A stretch of 64,000 nt of DNA from Leptobrachium leishanense (GCA_009667805.1 CM019064.1:76258400-76322399); one strand, 5' to 3'; positions 33,003 to 48,129 are shown, counted from the first letter of the stretch. A program made the numbers and translations. Notes: generated by a model not told the origin, from the sequence alone.

Positions 33003-34054
33003 TTAAACTTTGAGTAAGTTGTTGAATTGTAACCCAGTACGGGAACTTCCTCGCGATGGCCTGGATCACAGCTACATTTGTCAATGAATTGTTAAGGGGC
33101 TGTTCATGAGCAGACAGTAACAAAAACATGGAAAACCATTAAGAAAGGTTTGCAGGCACTTGCTATTCTGGTAAAGAAAAAAGGTCTTTAATACAGATGG
33201 ATGGTCAGCAATGTTTCATCCAGCAAATGGGGCTTTTCCCCCTCGCTTCTTTCAAGCCCCATTTGTGGGCTGATAGGTTACCGACCATCAATCCATAATA
33301 AGTGCTGGCAAGCCTTTTATATGGAGTATCTGTGAGATCAGGCACCATCAATTGCTGTGGCACTGCTTGGATTCAGATATATTTTTTTAAACTTTTATTC
33401 TTGCTGGAAAGGCACTTACAGATACTGGACAGACATAGACACACACACGCACAGGCAGAGAAACAAAATACACTGACATACAGAGACAATAGCAAAAACA
33501 CTGATTCAAAATGGCAGAGACAGACAGATACACAGCTACTGGCTGAGACACTGACAGAAACTGACATTGATACATGAGCAAAGACACGGACAGAAACACT
33601 GACAGGCAGCACTTTACCACATAAACCAACAGTGCCCACCTAAATGTGCAGTTCACTTTGGTTTCTGATTAGGGTTCTGCAGTGAGGGAATGCTTGCTTC
33701 AGGATCCCATGGCTCTTGCCCATTGCTCCCATTGGCAAAGACCCTATGCAGCTGCCTAGCTTCCCTAGTGGTTGTGCCAGACCCAAATTTGTCCTAATAG
33801 GTGAAAGCCATCCTTTATCTGTGCTGACAAAGAGTTACAAGGCTAAATGTTGAGTTTCTCAGACTGTCCTGATTTCTGTCACGTCTGTCCATTGTCAAAG
33901 TAATTTTGGCTTGGCAGTGGTCCCATGTTGAGTACTTCTGGATTTTCACTGCCCATATGCAATCACTTCTTAGGATCATGGTCATCAAAAAGATCCCTGG
34001 TTTGTCTTGTGGAGCAAACCAATTGATCACATTTTATGATGCCTGATGTCATTT
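33003..34054. other. Unassigned DNA with CA/GA-rich tract
   Basis: Positions 33420-33620 are rich in 'gacagacactga'-like degenerate repeats. A short inverted repeat (caaatggggctt / aagccccatttg) lies at about 33224-33267. No gene was recognised. Confidence 0.5.
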
Positions 34055-34713
34055 AACTGGGAATTCCACACCTTACAATTGAGCAAAACACAGGCACTGA
34101 ATTTACACCAGGAGGCAACTGGCCATATTTAATGAAAATGGGGTGCATTACAGTAGAAGAAAAAAAATAGTGATCATAGCGTAGCACTGTTTGTATGTAC
34201 AGTTGCAAGAAAAAGTATGTTAACCCTTTGGGATTACGTGGAGTTTTGCATGAATTGGTATTAAAATGTGCTCTGATCTTCATCTAAGTCACAACAATTT
34301 GAAAAACACAGTCTGCTTAAAATAATACAACACAAACATTATACGTTTTCATGTGTTTATTGAACATAACATGTAAACATTCACAGTGCAGGGTGGAAAA
34401 AGTATGTGAACCTTTGGACTTAATAACTGGTTGACCCTCCTTTGGCAGCAATAACCTCAACCAAACATTTCCTGTAGTTGCAGATCAGACCTGCACAACG
34501 ATCTGGACTAATTTTGGACCACTCCTCTTCACAAAACGGTTTCAGTGTAGCAATATTCTTGGAATGTCTGGTGTGAATCGCTCTCTTAAGGTCATGCCAC
34601 AGCTTATCTTAAGCAGACTGTGTTTTTCAAATTGTTGTGACTTAGATGAAGATCAGAGCACATTTTATGACCAATTCACGCAAAACTCCACGTAATCCCA
34701 AAGGGTTCACATA

Positions 34714-36329
<1,616 letters not shown>

Positions 36330-36499
36330 TACTTTTTCTTGCAACTGTACATACACACAGTGCTACGCTATGATCTTTTTTTTTTCTTCTTCTACTGTAA
36401 TGCACCCCATTTTCATTAAATATGGCCAGTTGTCTCCTGGTGTAAATTCACTGCCTGTGTTTTGCTCGAATGTAAGGTGAGGAATTGCAACTGTATATG

Positions 36500-38061
36500 C
36501 AGGTGAAACTCGAAAAATTAGAATATCGTGCAAAAGTTCATTTATTTCAGTAATGCAACTTACAAGGTGAAACTAATAGTTCAAGCCGTAATTTGTCATA
36601 ATTGTGATGGTTTTGGTTACAGCTCATGAAAACCCCAAATCCACAATATCAGAAAATTAGAATATTACATGCAATCAATAAAACAAGGATTGTACATAGA
36701 ACAATATCGGACCTCTGAAAAGTATAAGCATGCATATGTACTCAGTACTTGGTTTGGGCTCCTTTTGCAGCAATTACTGTCTCGATGCGGCAATGTGGCA
36801 TGGAAGCTATCAGCCTGTGGCACTGCTGAGGTGTTATGGAAGACCAGGATGCTTCAGTAGCGTCCTTCAGCTCTTCTGCATTGTTCGGTCTCATGTCTCT
36901 CATCTCTCTCTTGGCAATGCTCCATAGATTCTCTCTGGGGTTCAGGTCAGGCAAGTTTGCTGGCCAATCAAGCACAGTAATCCCACGGTCATTGAACCAG
37001 GTTTTGGTGCTTTTGGCAGTGTGGGCAGGGGCCAAGTCCTGCTGGAAAATGAAGTCAGCATACCCATAAAGCTGGTATGCGGAAGGAAACATTAAGTGCT
37101 CCAAAATCTCCTGGTAGATGGCTGCGTTGACCCTGGACTTAATGAAGCACAGTGGACCAACACCAGCAGATGACATGGCTCCCCAAATCAACACAGATTG
37201 TGGAAACTTCACACTCGACTTCAAGCAACTTGCAGTGTGTGCCTCTTCATTCTTTCTCCATACTCTGGGTCCTTGGTTTCCAAATGAGATGCAAAAGTTG
37301 CTCTCATCAGAAAAGAGGACTTTAGACCACTGAGCAACAGACCAGGTCTGTTTTTCTTTAGCCCAGGTAAGACGCTTCTGACGTTGTTTGTTGTTCAGGA
37401 GTGGCTTGACAAGAGGAATACGACATTTGAAGCCCATGTCCAGGATCTGTCTGTGTGTGATGGCTCTTGATGCACTGACATCAGCCTCAGTCCACTCCTT
37501 GTGAAAGTCCAACACTTTTGAATGGCCTTTCCTGACAATCCTCTCCAGGCTGCGGTCATCCCTGCTGCTTTTGCACCTTTTTCTTCTACATAGCTTTCTT
37601 TCTATTAATGTGCTTTGATACAGCACTTTGGGAACATCCAACTTCTTTTGCAATGACCTTTTGAGGCTTTCCCTCCTTATGGAGGGTGTCAATGATGGTT
37701 TTCTGCACAACTGTCAGGTCAGCAGTCTTTCCCATGATTGTGATTCCTACTGAACCAGACTGAGAGACCATTTAAAGGCTCAGGAACCCTTTGCAGGTGT
37801 TATGGCTTAATTAGCTGATTAGAGTGGGACACTTTGAGCCTAGAATATTGCACATTTTCACAATATTCAAATTTTCTGAGATTGTGGATTTGGGGTTTTC
37901 ATAAACTGTAAGCCATAATCCTCACAATTATGACAAATCACGGCTTCAACTATCTTGCTTTGCATGTAATGAGTCTCTCATATATTAGTTTCACCTTTTA
38001 AGTTGCATTACTGAAATAAATGAACATTTGCACGATATTCAAATTTTTCGCGTTTCACCTG
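36500..38061 (-). mobile_element. Tc1/mariner element D
   Basis: 1562 bp with inverted ends CAGGTGAAACTCGAAAAATT and GCGTTTCACCTG. TA follows on the right at 38062-38063; the left flank is mutated (tatatg). It abuts foldback element C with only six bases between. Confidence 0.9.
36742..37735 (-). pseudogene. Tc1-type transposase with frameshift
   Basis: The likely start is ATG 37735 (MGKTADLTVVQK), with a possible upstream ATG at 37771. The N-terminal helix-turn-helix (KVIAKEVGCSQSAVSKH) is followed by a frame change near 37590-37605. The rest is open: FSDESNF (first Asp), FQQDLAPAHTAKS (second Asp), DLNPRENLWS (Glu), stop at 36742. It is a distinct subfamily from element A, with only limited identity around the motifs. 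Confidence 0.9.
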
Positions 38062-38169
38062 TATACATACACACACACACGGGTAGCACTCACCTAAACT
38101 AAGCATTCCATGCGGGTGTATCTCAAAACAAAGTAATACAACAAACCAGGAAGAGAGCACTCCAGCTAA

Positions 38170-38345
38170 GGCTAGTGTCAGATGAGAGTCTTGGGAGAGT
38201 GAAGGAATGTCCGTGAGAGTGGACGTTCCTTCCACTCGACGCCAGTCTGGCCACCTCTCCTACGGAGAATCGCGCTTTGCAGGTCCGTTAACGTCCGTCC
38301 TAGCGCTTTGCCAGAGAGGCTTGGATAAGGGACGCTTGTTGCACA
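38170..38345. mobile_element. Harbinger-like MITE, partial
   Basis: GGCTAGTGTCAGATGAGAGT after TAA, then 'gttccttccactcgacgcca', as in the copy at 8665-8854. The right end was not located. Confidence 0.45.
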
Positions 38346-41077
38346 CACAGTCCTGATCACTTTAGCTTATTAACGCTGATTTCATGCTGACATCATCTAT
38401 GACCAAGTGCTTGTAGCCGTGTTCATTAGAAAGCAAACATGGGCTTAAGCTGCGCATGCAGCATCAACCCATCCCTCTGACTAAGCACAAACATACCTTG
38501 TGCGAGAAGTACGCAATTTGCGTATGTAAGTACGAAAGTTACGTACACTACGCAAATTGCTTATGAAAAAAGGGGGAGGTGTTGTGGTTAAGTAAACAAA
38601 TGATTTTCGATTTTTATTTATTCGATGAATCAAAATAATAAAATCGGCCAACTAATCGATTGAGAATAATCGTTAGTTGCAGCCCTAATTACAATTGTGA
38701 ATCTAAATACACTTTTTAACACAATATAATCTGCATTTTAACTAAAAACCAAAAAACAAGTTAACACTAGATGGTGGCAAATCAACAGGAAAAAACCTGT
38801 ACATTTATTGTGGATATTATGTTTATTATTGGGTTGTGTCTACTCCCTACTTCGAGTTACTCTTAATAAATAAAATCGTAAATTTAATCACATGTAAGCG
38901 TCATATGACAGGTCAAAAGGTAGCTGGATCAATAAAACAAGGACACATAAAAATATCTTAACAGTTTATTGTTAAACTTGGTTAGTGCTTCCTTTCCAGT
39001 TCAATTACAAATGTACAGAAATCTCTCGGGTTAAATAAGTTAGAAACAAAAATCTTAAAAGATGAATATATATCTTTCACGCAGGAGGGGGAAAAAAAAG
39101 GTCCAATGATGACATTAGAAGTCCTTAATACTGGTTTTCATTTGTTGCTACAGAGAATAAATCTAATTATGAACATTACTATTGAATAGATCCGACAAAA
39201 CAGTCCCCAGAATGCACTTGGCTCAATGCGGGATATATAATATGTGCAGGTCTATGTGCTTATTCTATGATCGAGCCAGCAGCATTCTGGGATGTGAGTG
39301 AATGTTACTGAGCAGCACAGAATTTAATGTATGCTGGAATCAAGAGAACCAATTTTCATTAGTATAACATGCAATTATATAGGATTTGGCTCGCTCTACA
39401 CATACAAGAATTTTTTTTTTGCTGAAGTGGTATAATGTTTTAGATTTTAAAATGAACTGGTTTTGAATTCAAATTGGTATTTTGAACATAACAGAGTGAC
39501 ATGAGGTTATATAGTCATTGTCTGTTTAACGGTTACAAAATAAAAATTTCGCAATAAAGAAGGAATTAAGAAAAAAACCGCAATATTATACTATATTTCC
39601 GTTGTGTAAAAAGATCAATGAAAATCGATTTAGATTACATATTGCGGAAGAGTAGCCTTCGTTCTCAGCACATTTAAGAACCGTAATGGTTTTTCCATGC
39701 ACACGATAACCATTAGCGTAGTCTCAAGTAAACCAAAGAGGTATTCAATAAACACCAATGTTTGCCGAAATTGCAAAGGACAAAAAAATAAAATATCACC
39801 ATTGTTGCATTGTCAGGATTTGACAGAAATAAAATCCAAATAACCACAGTGGACGCTTCACTGTGAAACTTTTCAACCTCTGGTCCATCCAATGTTGATG
39901 GCCTATAAATCCCAGAATTTTTTTAATGCAATAGTCAGAGAATCATGGGAGTTGTAGTTCAGGAACATCTGGGTAGCCAGAGTTTAGATCGCTGGTTATT
40001 CTTCAGTGAAGCCCATCAGCTATTTGCTGGTGTTTGCAACTTCAACAAAGGCCAGAGCTCACGGAATAACCCAAGTTTTATAAAACACACTTTCTGTATA
40101 GAAGAAACATGCCAACGATTTATTACCTTTAAAAAAGCTGACTTATTATTGCTTTGAATAGGTAAATGTAAAGCAAAATCAGGATTTCCTTCGCTAGCCC
40201 ACCTTTTAAAGAGGCCACCATCTGTAATGAACCAGGTCTTTGTCACCGAAGCCTAAAGATTCATACCCATGCTTTGGGAGTGCATATGAACAGGCTCCTA
40301 TGGTGCAGGAGTCCAGAGAGCTGTAATTATATACATGTAGTGTTAACAAAATTATTGTTATTTAGAGAACACATGCATTCGTTTGGAGCCTCCGCAAAAC
40401 AACTGAATAATGAAAAAATAAAAATAAAAGAAGTCGACAGAATGTGTCGCATACAGCAATTTTGTGCCGATGGGATAATACCAGGAGAAACTGGAAGGCT
40501 ACAAATCAACTTCAAAAAGTGAAGACCCCTCGTTTGAATAAAAATGCCACGTGAAAATGGGGGGGGGGGATGCACTATGCACATGCCAGCTGTGCCATTT
40601 ACAGGAGCAAAATACAAAGCGAATCAAAATCGTGAATCTAAACGCACAAAACAGTGCATATATATCATATCCAGGATAGAATTGTAATTAAGTCTAAAAG
40701 TGGATAACACAAAGCTGTAAATGAAGCCCTTGTGTTGTTGGAGCAGGCGTGCAGAAAACAACCTGTACTAAAAACAGAACCTGGAGTGAGCTAATAAACC
40801 AAAAACCCAACACAACAAGATTGTTTATGTTCTATGTAGGAAGGATGAATAACAACGGGGTTTTTTATTCTGTGATTAAAAGTTTGCATTCACACATTTC
40901 TCAAAGAACACAAGAAAATTTAGCATTAAGACCATGAAGAAAAAAAAAAAAGATGAAAACAGCTTATAGCAGCAGCAATTTAAGAGCAGGGTTACTACAA
41001 CAAATGGTTTGAGAGCATTAGTAATAGACATTCCAGTTGTGTCCCCTCCCCTCCTCCTCCATAAAAAGGTAAGACTA
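38346..41077. other. Repeat-poor DNA downstream of TNFAIP1
   Basis: AT-rich DNA with few recognised repeats. One is at about 39880-39980, where 'catgggagttgtagttcagg' matches a hAT-like repeat also present at 60465-60585 and 63075-63165. On the minus strand, AATAAA at 38970-38965 is a candidate distal polyadenylation signal for TNFAIP1. Otherwise no feature was recognised. Confidence 0.4.
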
Positions 41078-41080
41078 TTA

Positions 41081-41497
41081 GGCTAGGGTCAGACAAACGC
41101 ATTTTTCGCATCGTCCGTAAAAAAGTGTGTCCGAACGCATGGACGTACTTTTTCACGGAATACGCGATAGCGGTCATACGATGCACAATGTCAGCCGTGA
41201 TTTTTTACAGATCCAAACCAGGAAACTTTGGGTGTCTGGACGTTATGTTGGCCAGACATGAGCAGCGCCTGACGTCTCCTAATCACACACACGCCGCTAT
41301 GCGGACCCAGCACACTCTGTACTAGCGGTTCGACGCTCTTACAAAAATGCGTTCGTTTGCCGCTTGCGTTGCGCGGCCGAACTTTCATGCGGCCGTACTT
41401 CGTGTGTGGGCCTGCGTTGGACGTCATTTGCTGCTACCACGGCCGCAATAAAGTGCGGCTACACGCACATTCACACTGCGTTCGTCTGACCCCAGCC
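41081..41497. mobile_element. Harbinger-like MITE
   Basis: 417 bp, ends GGCTAGGGTCAGACAAACGC and GTCTGACCCCAGCC, TTA duplication at 41078-41080 and 41498-41500. Same family as 26517 and 47101. Confidence 0.85.
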
Positions 41498-41500
41498 TTA

Positions 41501-44471
41501 ATGCAACAACAACAAAAGTTAAAATACAATAAGAATCTGCAGAGTGTCGCCGTCTCTAGAATTTTGGTATGTTCTGCTGTGCTTTAATATTTTATACACA
41601 AGAATGTGACAACAAAAAGAGACTAGCAATTTTTTGAAAATACATTAAGCTCCATGAAAAGAAGTGGAATGTGCTATGGATTCTACTGGCTTCTATAGAG
41701 ATTACTACAGTTTAGAACATTTCCCCACTAAATTTATTTGCATTGCTCCAGAACAGGAACAGGTTGAGTTTACACCATCTCCGACACCTGGAGGCGCTTT
41801 TGGAGATCTTAATCTCAGCAGTGAAGAGGTTAAAATAACCCCAGTTATGTCCATGGCCTTCCCCAACTGATCTAAACGCATACACTTAATCACCAACATG
41901 TCTATGTGTCAAATTCTTGCTTCTGCAGTTCATTTTACCAAAATACCCCTGTTTTAAACAAAAAGATCTTAAAGAAGGTGTTATTGTAGCTATGGAATTT
42001 AAAATCTATCTCTGCAGCATCACCAGAAACACTTCCCTACAAGCACGTAAGAGAAACACCATTTTTGTTAATTCTTGTTTCATTGGTCTTTTTCAAAAGG
42101 TTTCCTTAAGGCCCTTGGTTTGCTCTCAAAATAATAATAAAAACAATAGTCACAATATAAACCCAAATGCTTACACTGTACAACAATCACACCTTTTAAA
42201 TGCCAGATCAAATAATCAAAGTACTATGATTATTTAAGGGTTAAACTTTTAAAAAAAAAAAATCTGCAAAGCTTTCTAAAATTTCTAAAAGATGGTTAAC
42301 ATCTTCTGAGGGCAACGTCTGAAAAGACTGTACATGGGTGGGAATGACAGGGTGCAGACCCAAATAATGTGAGGCAGAGGTGGCACAACCTCCGTGGAAC
42401 ATTGGTTTATTATTCATCCTAAACATACAGAGGAAAGGAGGCGGAAGATGCCTTATGCCACGACCATTGCCCAAATGATGCAGTGGATGGACTTTGTTCT
42501 CACCCAGCCTATCTATGGGTCTGGGAAGAGGTGCTTCATTTAGAACCAGGGACCGAAAAATAGCTTAAGGCTGGTCTTCCGATGGATGAGTAATCGTACG
42601 ATTGACTGCTCCTCATCCAGCGTAGACGATTATATTGGACGTGACTTGGTGACTTTGTACTTTTAAATGTAACCCCTGCATGATCCAGGCTCAGAGCTAT
42701 AAACACTGCCATAAACCACGTTTTCAAACTGATCAGACTTGTTTGTGTGTGTTGGGTAGGTGTGTGTTGGGTATTGTGGCAACTGGCCTAAATCGTCAGA
42801 CTTAAAGAAAATCCCATTCAAATGGGAGCAGTCGCTAGTTTGATGCAGTCTACTGAAGTCATATGACTGAAGGCAGATGCCTGTCAACCTCTTCCCATGT
42901 TGTGGGACTAGTCCTGTAGTTGACTATATGAAAGCCTATGCATAACCACTGAGTCATACGACTTCAAACCCAGTGGACAATTAGCCTTAGAAACTACAGC
43001 CTCAAAAAGGGCAGATGTAGAAGTGTCGTAGGAGCAGTGGGATGCCTTCTTTAAGTATAAAACCTTCTGCTCATAGTACAACATAAAAGACCACTGATTA
43101 AAATTAGAAATGTTTTACAACAAGCCTTGAGATATTCAAACCGTGTTTAGGAGTCCAAAAAAATAAAATATGACTAACTACAAGCATTTAAGGAGCCAGT
43201 AGCCACCTGACTCGGGAATTTGCCAATCCCGGTTTTAGAAGAACCTCCTCACAGACTAAAAATCTTAAAACACCAAAAACAAAAGCCATTTCTCCTACCT
43301 AGGGATTAAACCATGGCACGGTTTCATTAAAGATTGGAAATGCCGTTTCTAATCGGTGTAGCTTGCATGCTCAGAAGCAGTATCTGTAAATATTGTGCTT
43401 TTTTATACAAATAAGGCACTTTGTGGTATATGGTGGATTATTTAGAAACATACTTAAATCAGCAAATAAAATTAAAATACATTTTCCCACAAAACCAAGG
43501 TTTGAGGAAAGGGGGTGTTGTCAAAATATGGAATCTTCAGACATAGCAACATAGGAACAGTCATACCGTGGAGACAAATGAATAGTAAGATTGTTGCTCC
43601 CGATGTCGCTCTGAAACCGGAAAGTCATTCCTACGGCTATGTAAAAATCAGAACAATATTGGGATGTAAGAGCAGAATGTATGGCAGGGAGGATTATCCA
43701 AATTCCACTTAGAGGCTGCAGAGATATTATGAGAATGATAGAAGAGGGCTTGGAATTCTGTTGACAGTTTATGCTTTAAAACATAGCTGCCAGATACATT
43801 TTCTAAAATATGAGAGAATTAAATGTTCACCTCTTAATTACACCATCAACGCCAAGGCTGTGCACAGCAGACTGTCTGTGCCAAGGATAGAGAGAGGTGA
43901 TCCCTACTGGTCTTTCTGGATGTACCCCCAGTTTGGGACTAGGCGTCAAAAAAGCAAGGGCAATAAGTTAAATTGGGGTGGGAGGCAGAAGAGACCAGGG
44001 AGCTGAAAATTGGAAGCCGGTCAGGACACATTATGTCTTTTGGCTTAACAAAATATATGTATTTGAGTGTGGAATAATGGGGGTAATGTCAAACCTCCCC
44101 CCCAGGACAGTTCTATTTTAAAGGATGGCTCCCTAAAAACCCACCATTTTCAAAAATTTAAATTTTGGTAGACACAAAAAAACCAAAAACAAAACACGGA
44201 ATATGTATATAGTGGGCAGTTGGAAGATCTGGGTGGGGTAAAGAGTTTACTGTGAAATAAACAACTTTCCCTGGTGTAAAAGGATGGTAAAATAAATCAG
44301 TTCGACTTTCCTAAAAAGTAATAAAATGAGGCTGCAGGGTGGAGAACCGATGACCTCATACTAAAAAATAATCATTAAAACCAACAACTATATCCTCATG
44401 TCCACAGGAATTTTGGTAAAAAACTAGTTAGAGAGAAGTTTTTCACTGAGTGTTTACGAATTATTGTAGAG
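41501..44471 (-). other. tnfaip1: Candidate 3' UTR of TNFAIP1
   Basis: It lies directly downstream of the TNFAIP1 stop and is almost free of recognisable transposons, unlike the surrounding introns. Minus-strand AATAAA at 42411-42406 would give a 3' UTR of about 2.1 kb. Others are at about 41730 and 38965. The real end cannot be decided without transcripts. Confidence 0.4.
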
Positions 44472-44708
44472 TCAATCTCTGTAACCAGATTGGTGTCCGA
44501 GCTGTCGATCATCATATGTGCTGTATCGCTTCACGTGGATGCGTCGCACGCGGTCCCGAAGCTCGAAGCCTTCGTCATCTTCACTGTGAGATGCCTGGCT
44601 GCGGGTTCTGCTTGTGGCTTCCAGTAAGGAGTTATCAGGGACACGTGGTGTTTCGTAGAGCAACACATTTAAGGTTTCTTCGTAGATACGGGCCTCGGGG
44701 AATTCCAC
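44472..44708 (-). CDS. tnfaip1: TNFAIP1 coding exon 6 (terminal)
   Basis: 78 codons plus TGA at 44474-44472. The acceptor is ...CTGAAAAG then GTG at 44708. It encodes [20 protein letters not shown] through the C-terminal tail with [20 protein letters not shown], residues 242-319. This tail ([13 protein letters not shown]) is what separates TNFAIP1 from KCTD10, whose tail differs by recall. A SINE, a piggyBac composite, a Tc1 with a hAT and a Helitron fill the 9-kb intron before it. Confidence 0.92.
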   Translation of the reverse strand: MEFPEARIYEETLNVLLYETPRVPDNSLLEATSRTRSQASHSEDDEGFELRDRVRRIHVKRYSTYDDRQLGHQSGYRD

Positions 44709-44837
44709 CTTTTCAGTGCACAGTAAAAAGAGAAAAAACAAAACATTAAAAAGTCAATTAAATACCATGTGAATGGTGCCAACATGAGCACTTTCTGCAA
44801 ACCTTCAGAACCTACTTTTGTGATGAGTCCTGAGAAC

Positions 44838-45047
44838 CAGCTGGGTGGAGTAGAGGTAACATCACTGCTCTATAACCGTGGAGAGACTGTGGAGACACAG
44901 GTTCAATCCCGGCAAGAGCACCTCTCCAGTAAGTGTCCTTGGGCAAGACACCTAACGGTACATACTCGCCACCCAGAACATACTTGAAAACGAGAGAGAT
45001 CTTAATGGATCCTTCCTGGTAAAAATACTTTCTCAAACTCAAATTGA
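44838..45047 (+). mobile_element. tRNA-derived SINE, family S
   Basis: The head AGCTGGGTGGAGTAGAGGTA and box B-like GGTTCAATCCC (one change from consensus) are followed by 'gtgtccttgggcaagacacc' and the tail 'ccttcctggtaaaaatactt'. It is in TNFAIP1 intron 5, antisense to the gene. Confidence 0.85.
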
Positions 45048-45166
45048 TTGAAGTTACTCTGGTGCAAAAACTGCAAGTCACACAAATTCCCTACTTTGTC
45101 CCTATAACCCTGTGAATGTTCGCTTTTTAAGATTTATTCTGGGCACTGGAGAAGAATAGGAAAGTA

Positions 45167-46375
45167 TTAACCCCTTAAGGGCCGCTGACGTACCCTGTAC
45201 GTCTTGTCCTCGGGTCTCCCTTAGACCCGCGGACGTACAGGGTACGTCAGCGGCGCCTAATCCCCCTCCCGCCCGATACTCCCCTCCCTCGCCGGATCCC
45301 ACGGCGATCTGGCAGGGAGGAAGCCTGCCCATGTGATTTACATGGGCAGGCGAGGCTGACGTCGCCACGCTGCGTGGTGACGTCATCAGCAGGCGTCCCC
45401 ATGGATTTCAATGGAGGGGAGGGGGGGCTCCTTCGGAGCCCTCTATCTCCCCAACCATTGAAGCTAGGGAGATGCCGTTTGCACCGCTGGAGAGGGGAGA
45501 GCCTCCCCTTTCCAGCGGTGTATGACATTAACCGTTTCGCCGCCGGAACACGTTGCGGCGCCAATTGGCGCCAAAACGCGATTCAAACCTGGAGGGGGGC
45601 TGACATCTTGGATGTCAGCCAAGCCTCCAGGTCCCCCCCACCATATGTGTGAGGATGTCAGTGGGCCAGTTAACCCTCTAGCTGCCATGTAGAGATAAGG
45701 AGATCCTAAGGATCCCTTTATCTCCCGATCCATGGCAGCTAGATGGTCATATTTGCCATCATTTGAAAGGCCTGATTATGGCCTTTCAAATGATACCAAA
45801 CATGACCAGGTTTGGTTTTTTAAAAAAAAATTAAAAAAAAAAAAAAAAAAATTAAATAAAATAAAAAATTTTTTGTTTTTTTTAAAGTTTTTTTGTCGTC
45901 TGGGAGGGGTTTAATTAAATAGGACCTAGGCTGTCATCTAAAAATAATTAGCACAAAATGGTCAGAATGAGCGCAGCGCACATAGGTGAACTGTCTCAGC
46001 AGTGAAGGGGTTAAAAAGCAAACGCATGTAAAAATTGGGTATTTCTAGTCTCGGGACAAAATTTTGAACCTATTTAGCCGGGGTCGTTTTGGGTGGTTGT
46101 AGATTTTGGGGATTAAATTACAAAAAAGTGTGTTTTTACCATTTTTTTCCTCATATTTCATATTTTTTTTATAGTAAATTATTCGATATGATGGAAATAA
46201 TGGTATTTCTAGAAAGTCCATTTAATGGCGGGAAAAAGGGTGTATAATAGGTGTGGGTTGAATAAACGAGTAAGAGGAAAATTTGACCTAAACACTAACA
46301 GCGCAGAAACGTAAAAACAGCAGCGGTCACTAAAAGATGGATTTGTGTAAAACCGCCCGGTCACTAAGGGGTTAA
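45167..46375. mobile_element. piggyBac-type composite element
   Basis: TTAA sites occur at 45167, 46011 and 46372, each with a CCCCTT-type end. Positions 46015-46372 are the reverse complement of the left 300 bp of the autonomous-size element at 20263. The left end carries a hairpin (about 45182-45254, arms ccgctgacgtaccctgtacg and complement) like that at the right end of 20263-25233. This could be a MITE of 45167-46014 beside an end fragment, or one internally rearranged element. It contains palindromes (for example cctggaggggggctgacatc / ttggatgtcagccaagcctcc) and A-rich runs near 45830. Confidence 0.75.
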
Positions 46376-47100
46376 TATAACACTAATCGTACAACTTCCT
46401 GGATTTAACAACAAATGCAACCGTGTGCCACAGACGTTACGCATGGACTTCCTCATCACAGTCCAGATAGAATCTTTAACCCTTCCACTACAATAACAAG
46501 TATATGCAAACTTGCATTGCAATACGATGAAAAATGAGAACATAGAAAACCCCATTCGTATACATTTTTAATGCAAGATTAGGTTTCTCATTGGATAAAA
46601 AGCGCAAACTACTTTGCTGCTGCATTACAACAGCCAAGGAGAGGACAGAATACAGGGAGAGCTCCGGGGGTCACTCTGTTTTACAGAGATAAGATTCAGG
46701 GGTTAAAATGACTGAAAATCTGTGTATAGTAAAAATACAAGGCATTATTGTAATCTCCATATACAGGCATTATGCCACATACAGATAATATTTTCTATTC
46801 TATTGGCGTTTTTGGAGGCTGCATTGTTAATAATCATGTTATGATCACTACATATACTCGTTGGCAGGATATTTTCCACTCCCCCTCCATTTTAATCAAA
46901 ATGCCAATAAACAAATTGTATATATATATATATAAAAAAAAAACTTTCCTTGAGTAGATTGTAGAAGACTCTTCCACATTCCATGATTATAAAACTTTAT
47001 TGTGGAGGCTTTTAATCCTCCACCATAACTTGAGATAGATCTACATCTATATAAAGCGAAATGCCGCTCGCGCATAATCACAATATCTCCAGAACCGTAA
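46376..47100. other. TNFAIP1 intron 5, unassigned
   Basis: AT-rich with a (TA)n stretch at about 46918-46933; nothing else recognised. Confidence 0.4.
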
Positions 47101-47515
47101 GGCTAGGGTCAGACTAACGCATTTTCGCGTTGTCAGTGAAAAAGTGCGTTCGAAGGAATGGACGCATTTTTTCACAGAATATGCGACAGCGGTCATACGA
47201 TGCGCAGTTTCGTCCGTGATTTTGTACGGATCATTAATAAAACACTTTTTGTGTCTGGACGTTATGTTGGCCGGACATTAGCAGCGTCTGACATCTCCCA
47301 ATCACGCACACACGCCGCTAGCGGACGCAGCGCACTCTGTACGTCCGTACTAGTGGTTTGACGTTCTAGGAAAAATGCGTTCGTTTGCCACTTGCGTTGC
47401 GCAGCCGGACTTTCGTGCGACCGTACTTCGTATATTGGCCGTCATTTGCTGCTAGTGCGGCTGTAATTAAGTGCGCCAGAACGTACGTTTAAAGTGCGCT
47501 AGTCTGACCCTAGCC
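47101..47515. mobile_element. Harbinger-like MITE
   Basis: 415 bp, ends GGCTAGGGTCAGACTAACGC and GTCTGACCCTAGCC, TAA duplication at 47098-47100 and 47516-47518. Very similar in interior to the copy at 26517. Confidence 0.85.
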
Positions 47516-47744
47516 TAAAGCTTACAAACTTGAAATTTGGCACGTACAATGGGGCAAAAAAGTATTTAGTCAGCCACCAATTGTGCAGGTTCTCCCACTT
47601 AAAAAGATGAGAGGCCTGTAATTGTCATTAGGGATGCACCGATACCACTTTTTTAAGACCGAGTACGAGTACAGATACTTTTATGTCACGTGACGCTTTC
47701 CAATAAGAACAGACCTCATATAAAGCCCCCAGGTCTCATAGATA

Positions 47745-48110
47745 TGCCCCCCAGCTCATGGATTTTCCCCCCAGCTCATGGATACTGCCCCCCAGCTCAT
47801 GGATAATGCCCCCCAGCTCATGGATAATGCCCCCAGCTCATGGATAATGCCCCCAGCTCATGGATATGCCCCCCAGCTCATGGATATTGCCCCACAGCTC
47901 ATGGATATTGCCCCCCAGCTCATGGATATTGCCCCCCAGCTCATGGATATTGCCCCCCCATGGATATTGCCCCCCAGCTCATGGATTTTGCCCCCAGCTC
48001 GTGGATTTGCCCCCAGCTCGTGGATTTGCCCCCCAGCTCTTGGATTTGCCCCCCAGCTCTTGGATAATGCCCCCAGCTCGTGGATAATGCCCCCAGCTCG
48101 TGGATTTGCC
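47745..48110. repeat. 21-bp minisatellite in hAT F
   Basis: About seventeen units 'tcatggatattgccccccag'-c with variants (ggataatgcc, ggatttgcc). All frames on both strands are open with Pro/Trp/Met- or Gly/Ala-rich peptides, so these are not coding. Confidence 0.9.
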
Positions 48111-48129
48111 CCTCTCCCCCCTCCGCTCA

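Noticed and set aside
42566..42990. Harbinger-like MITE (ttaaggctggtc ... ttagcctta)
   Set aside because: The terminal similarity is only a few bases and the interior does not match the other copies.
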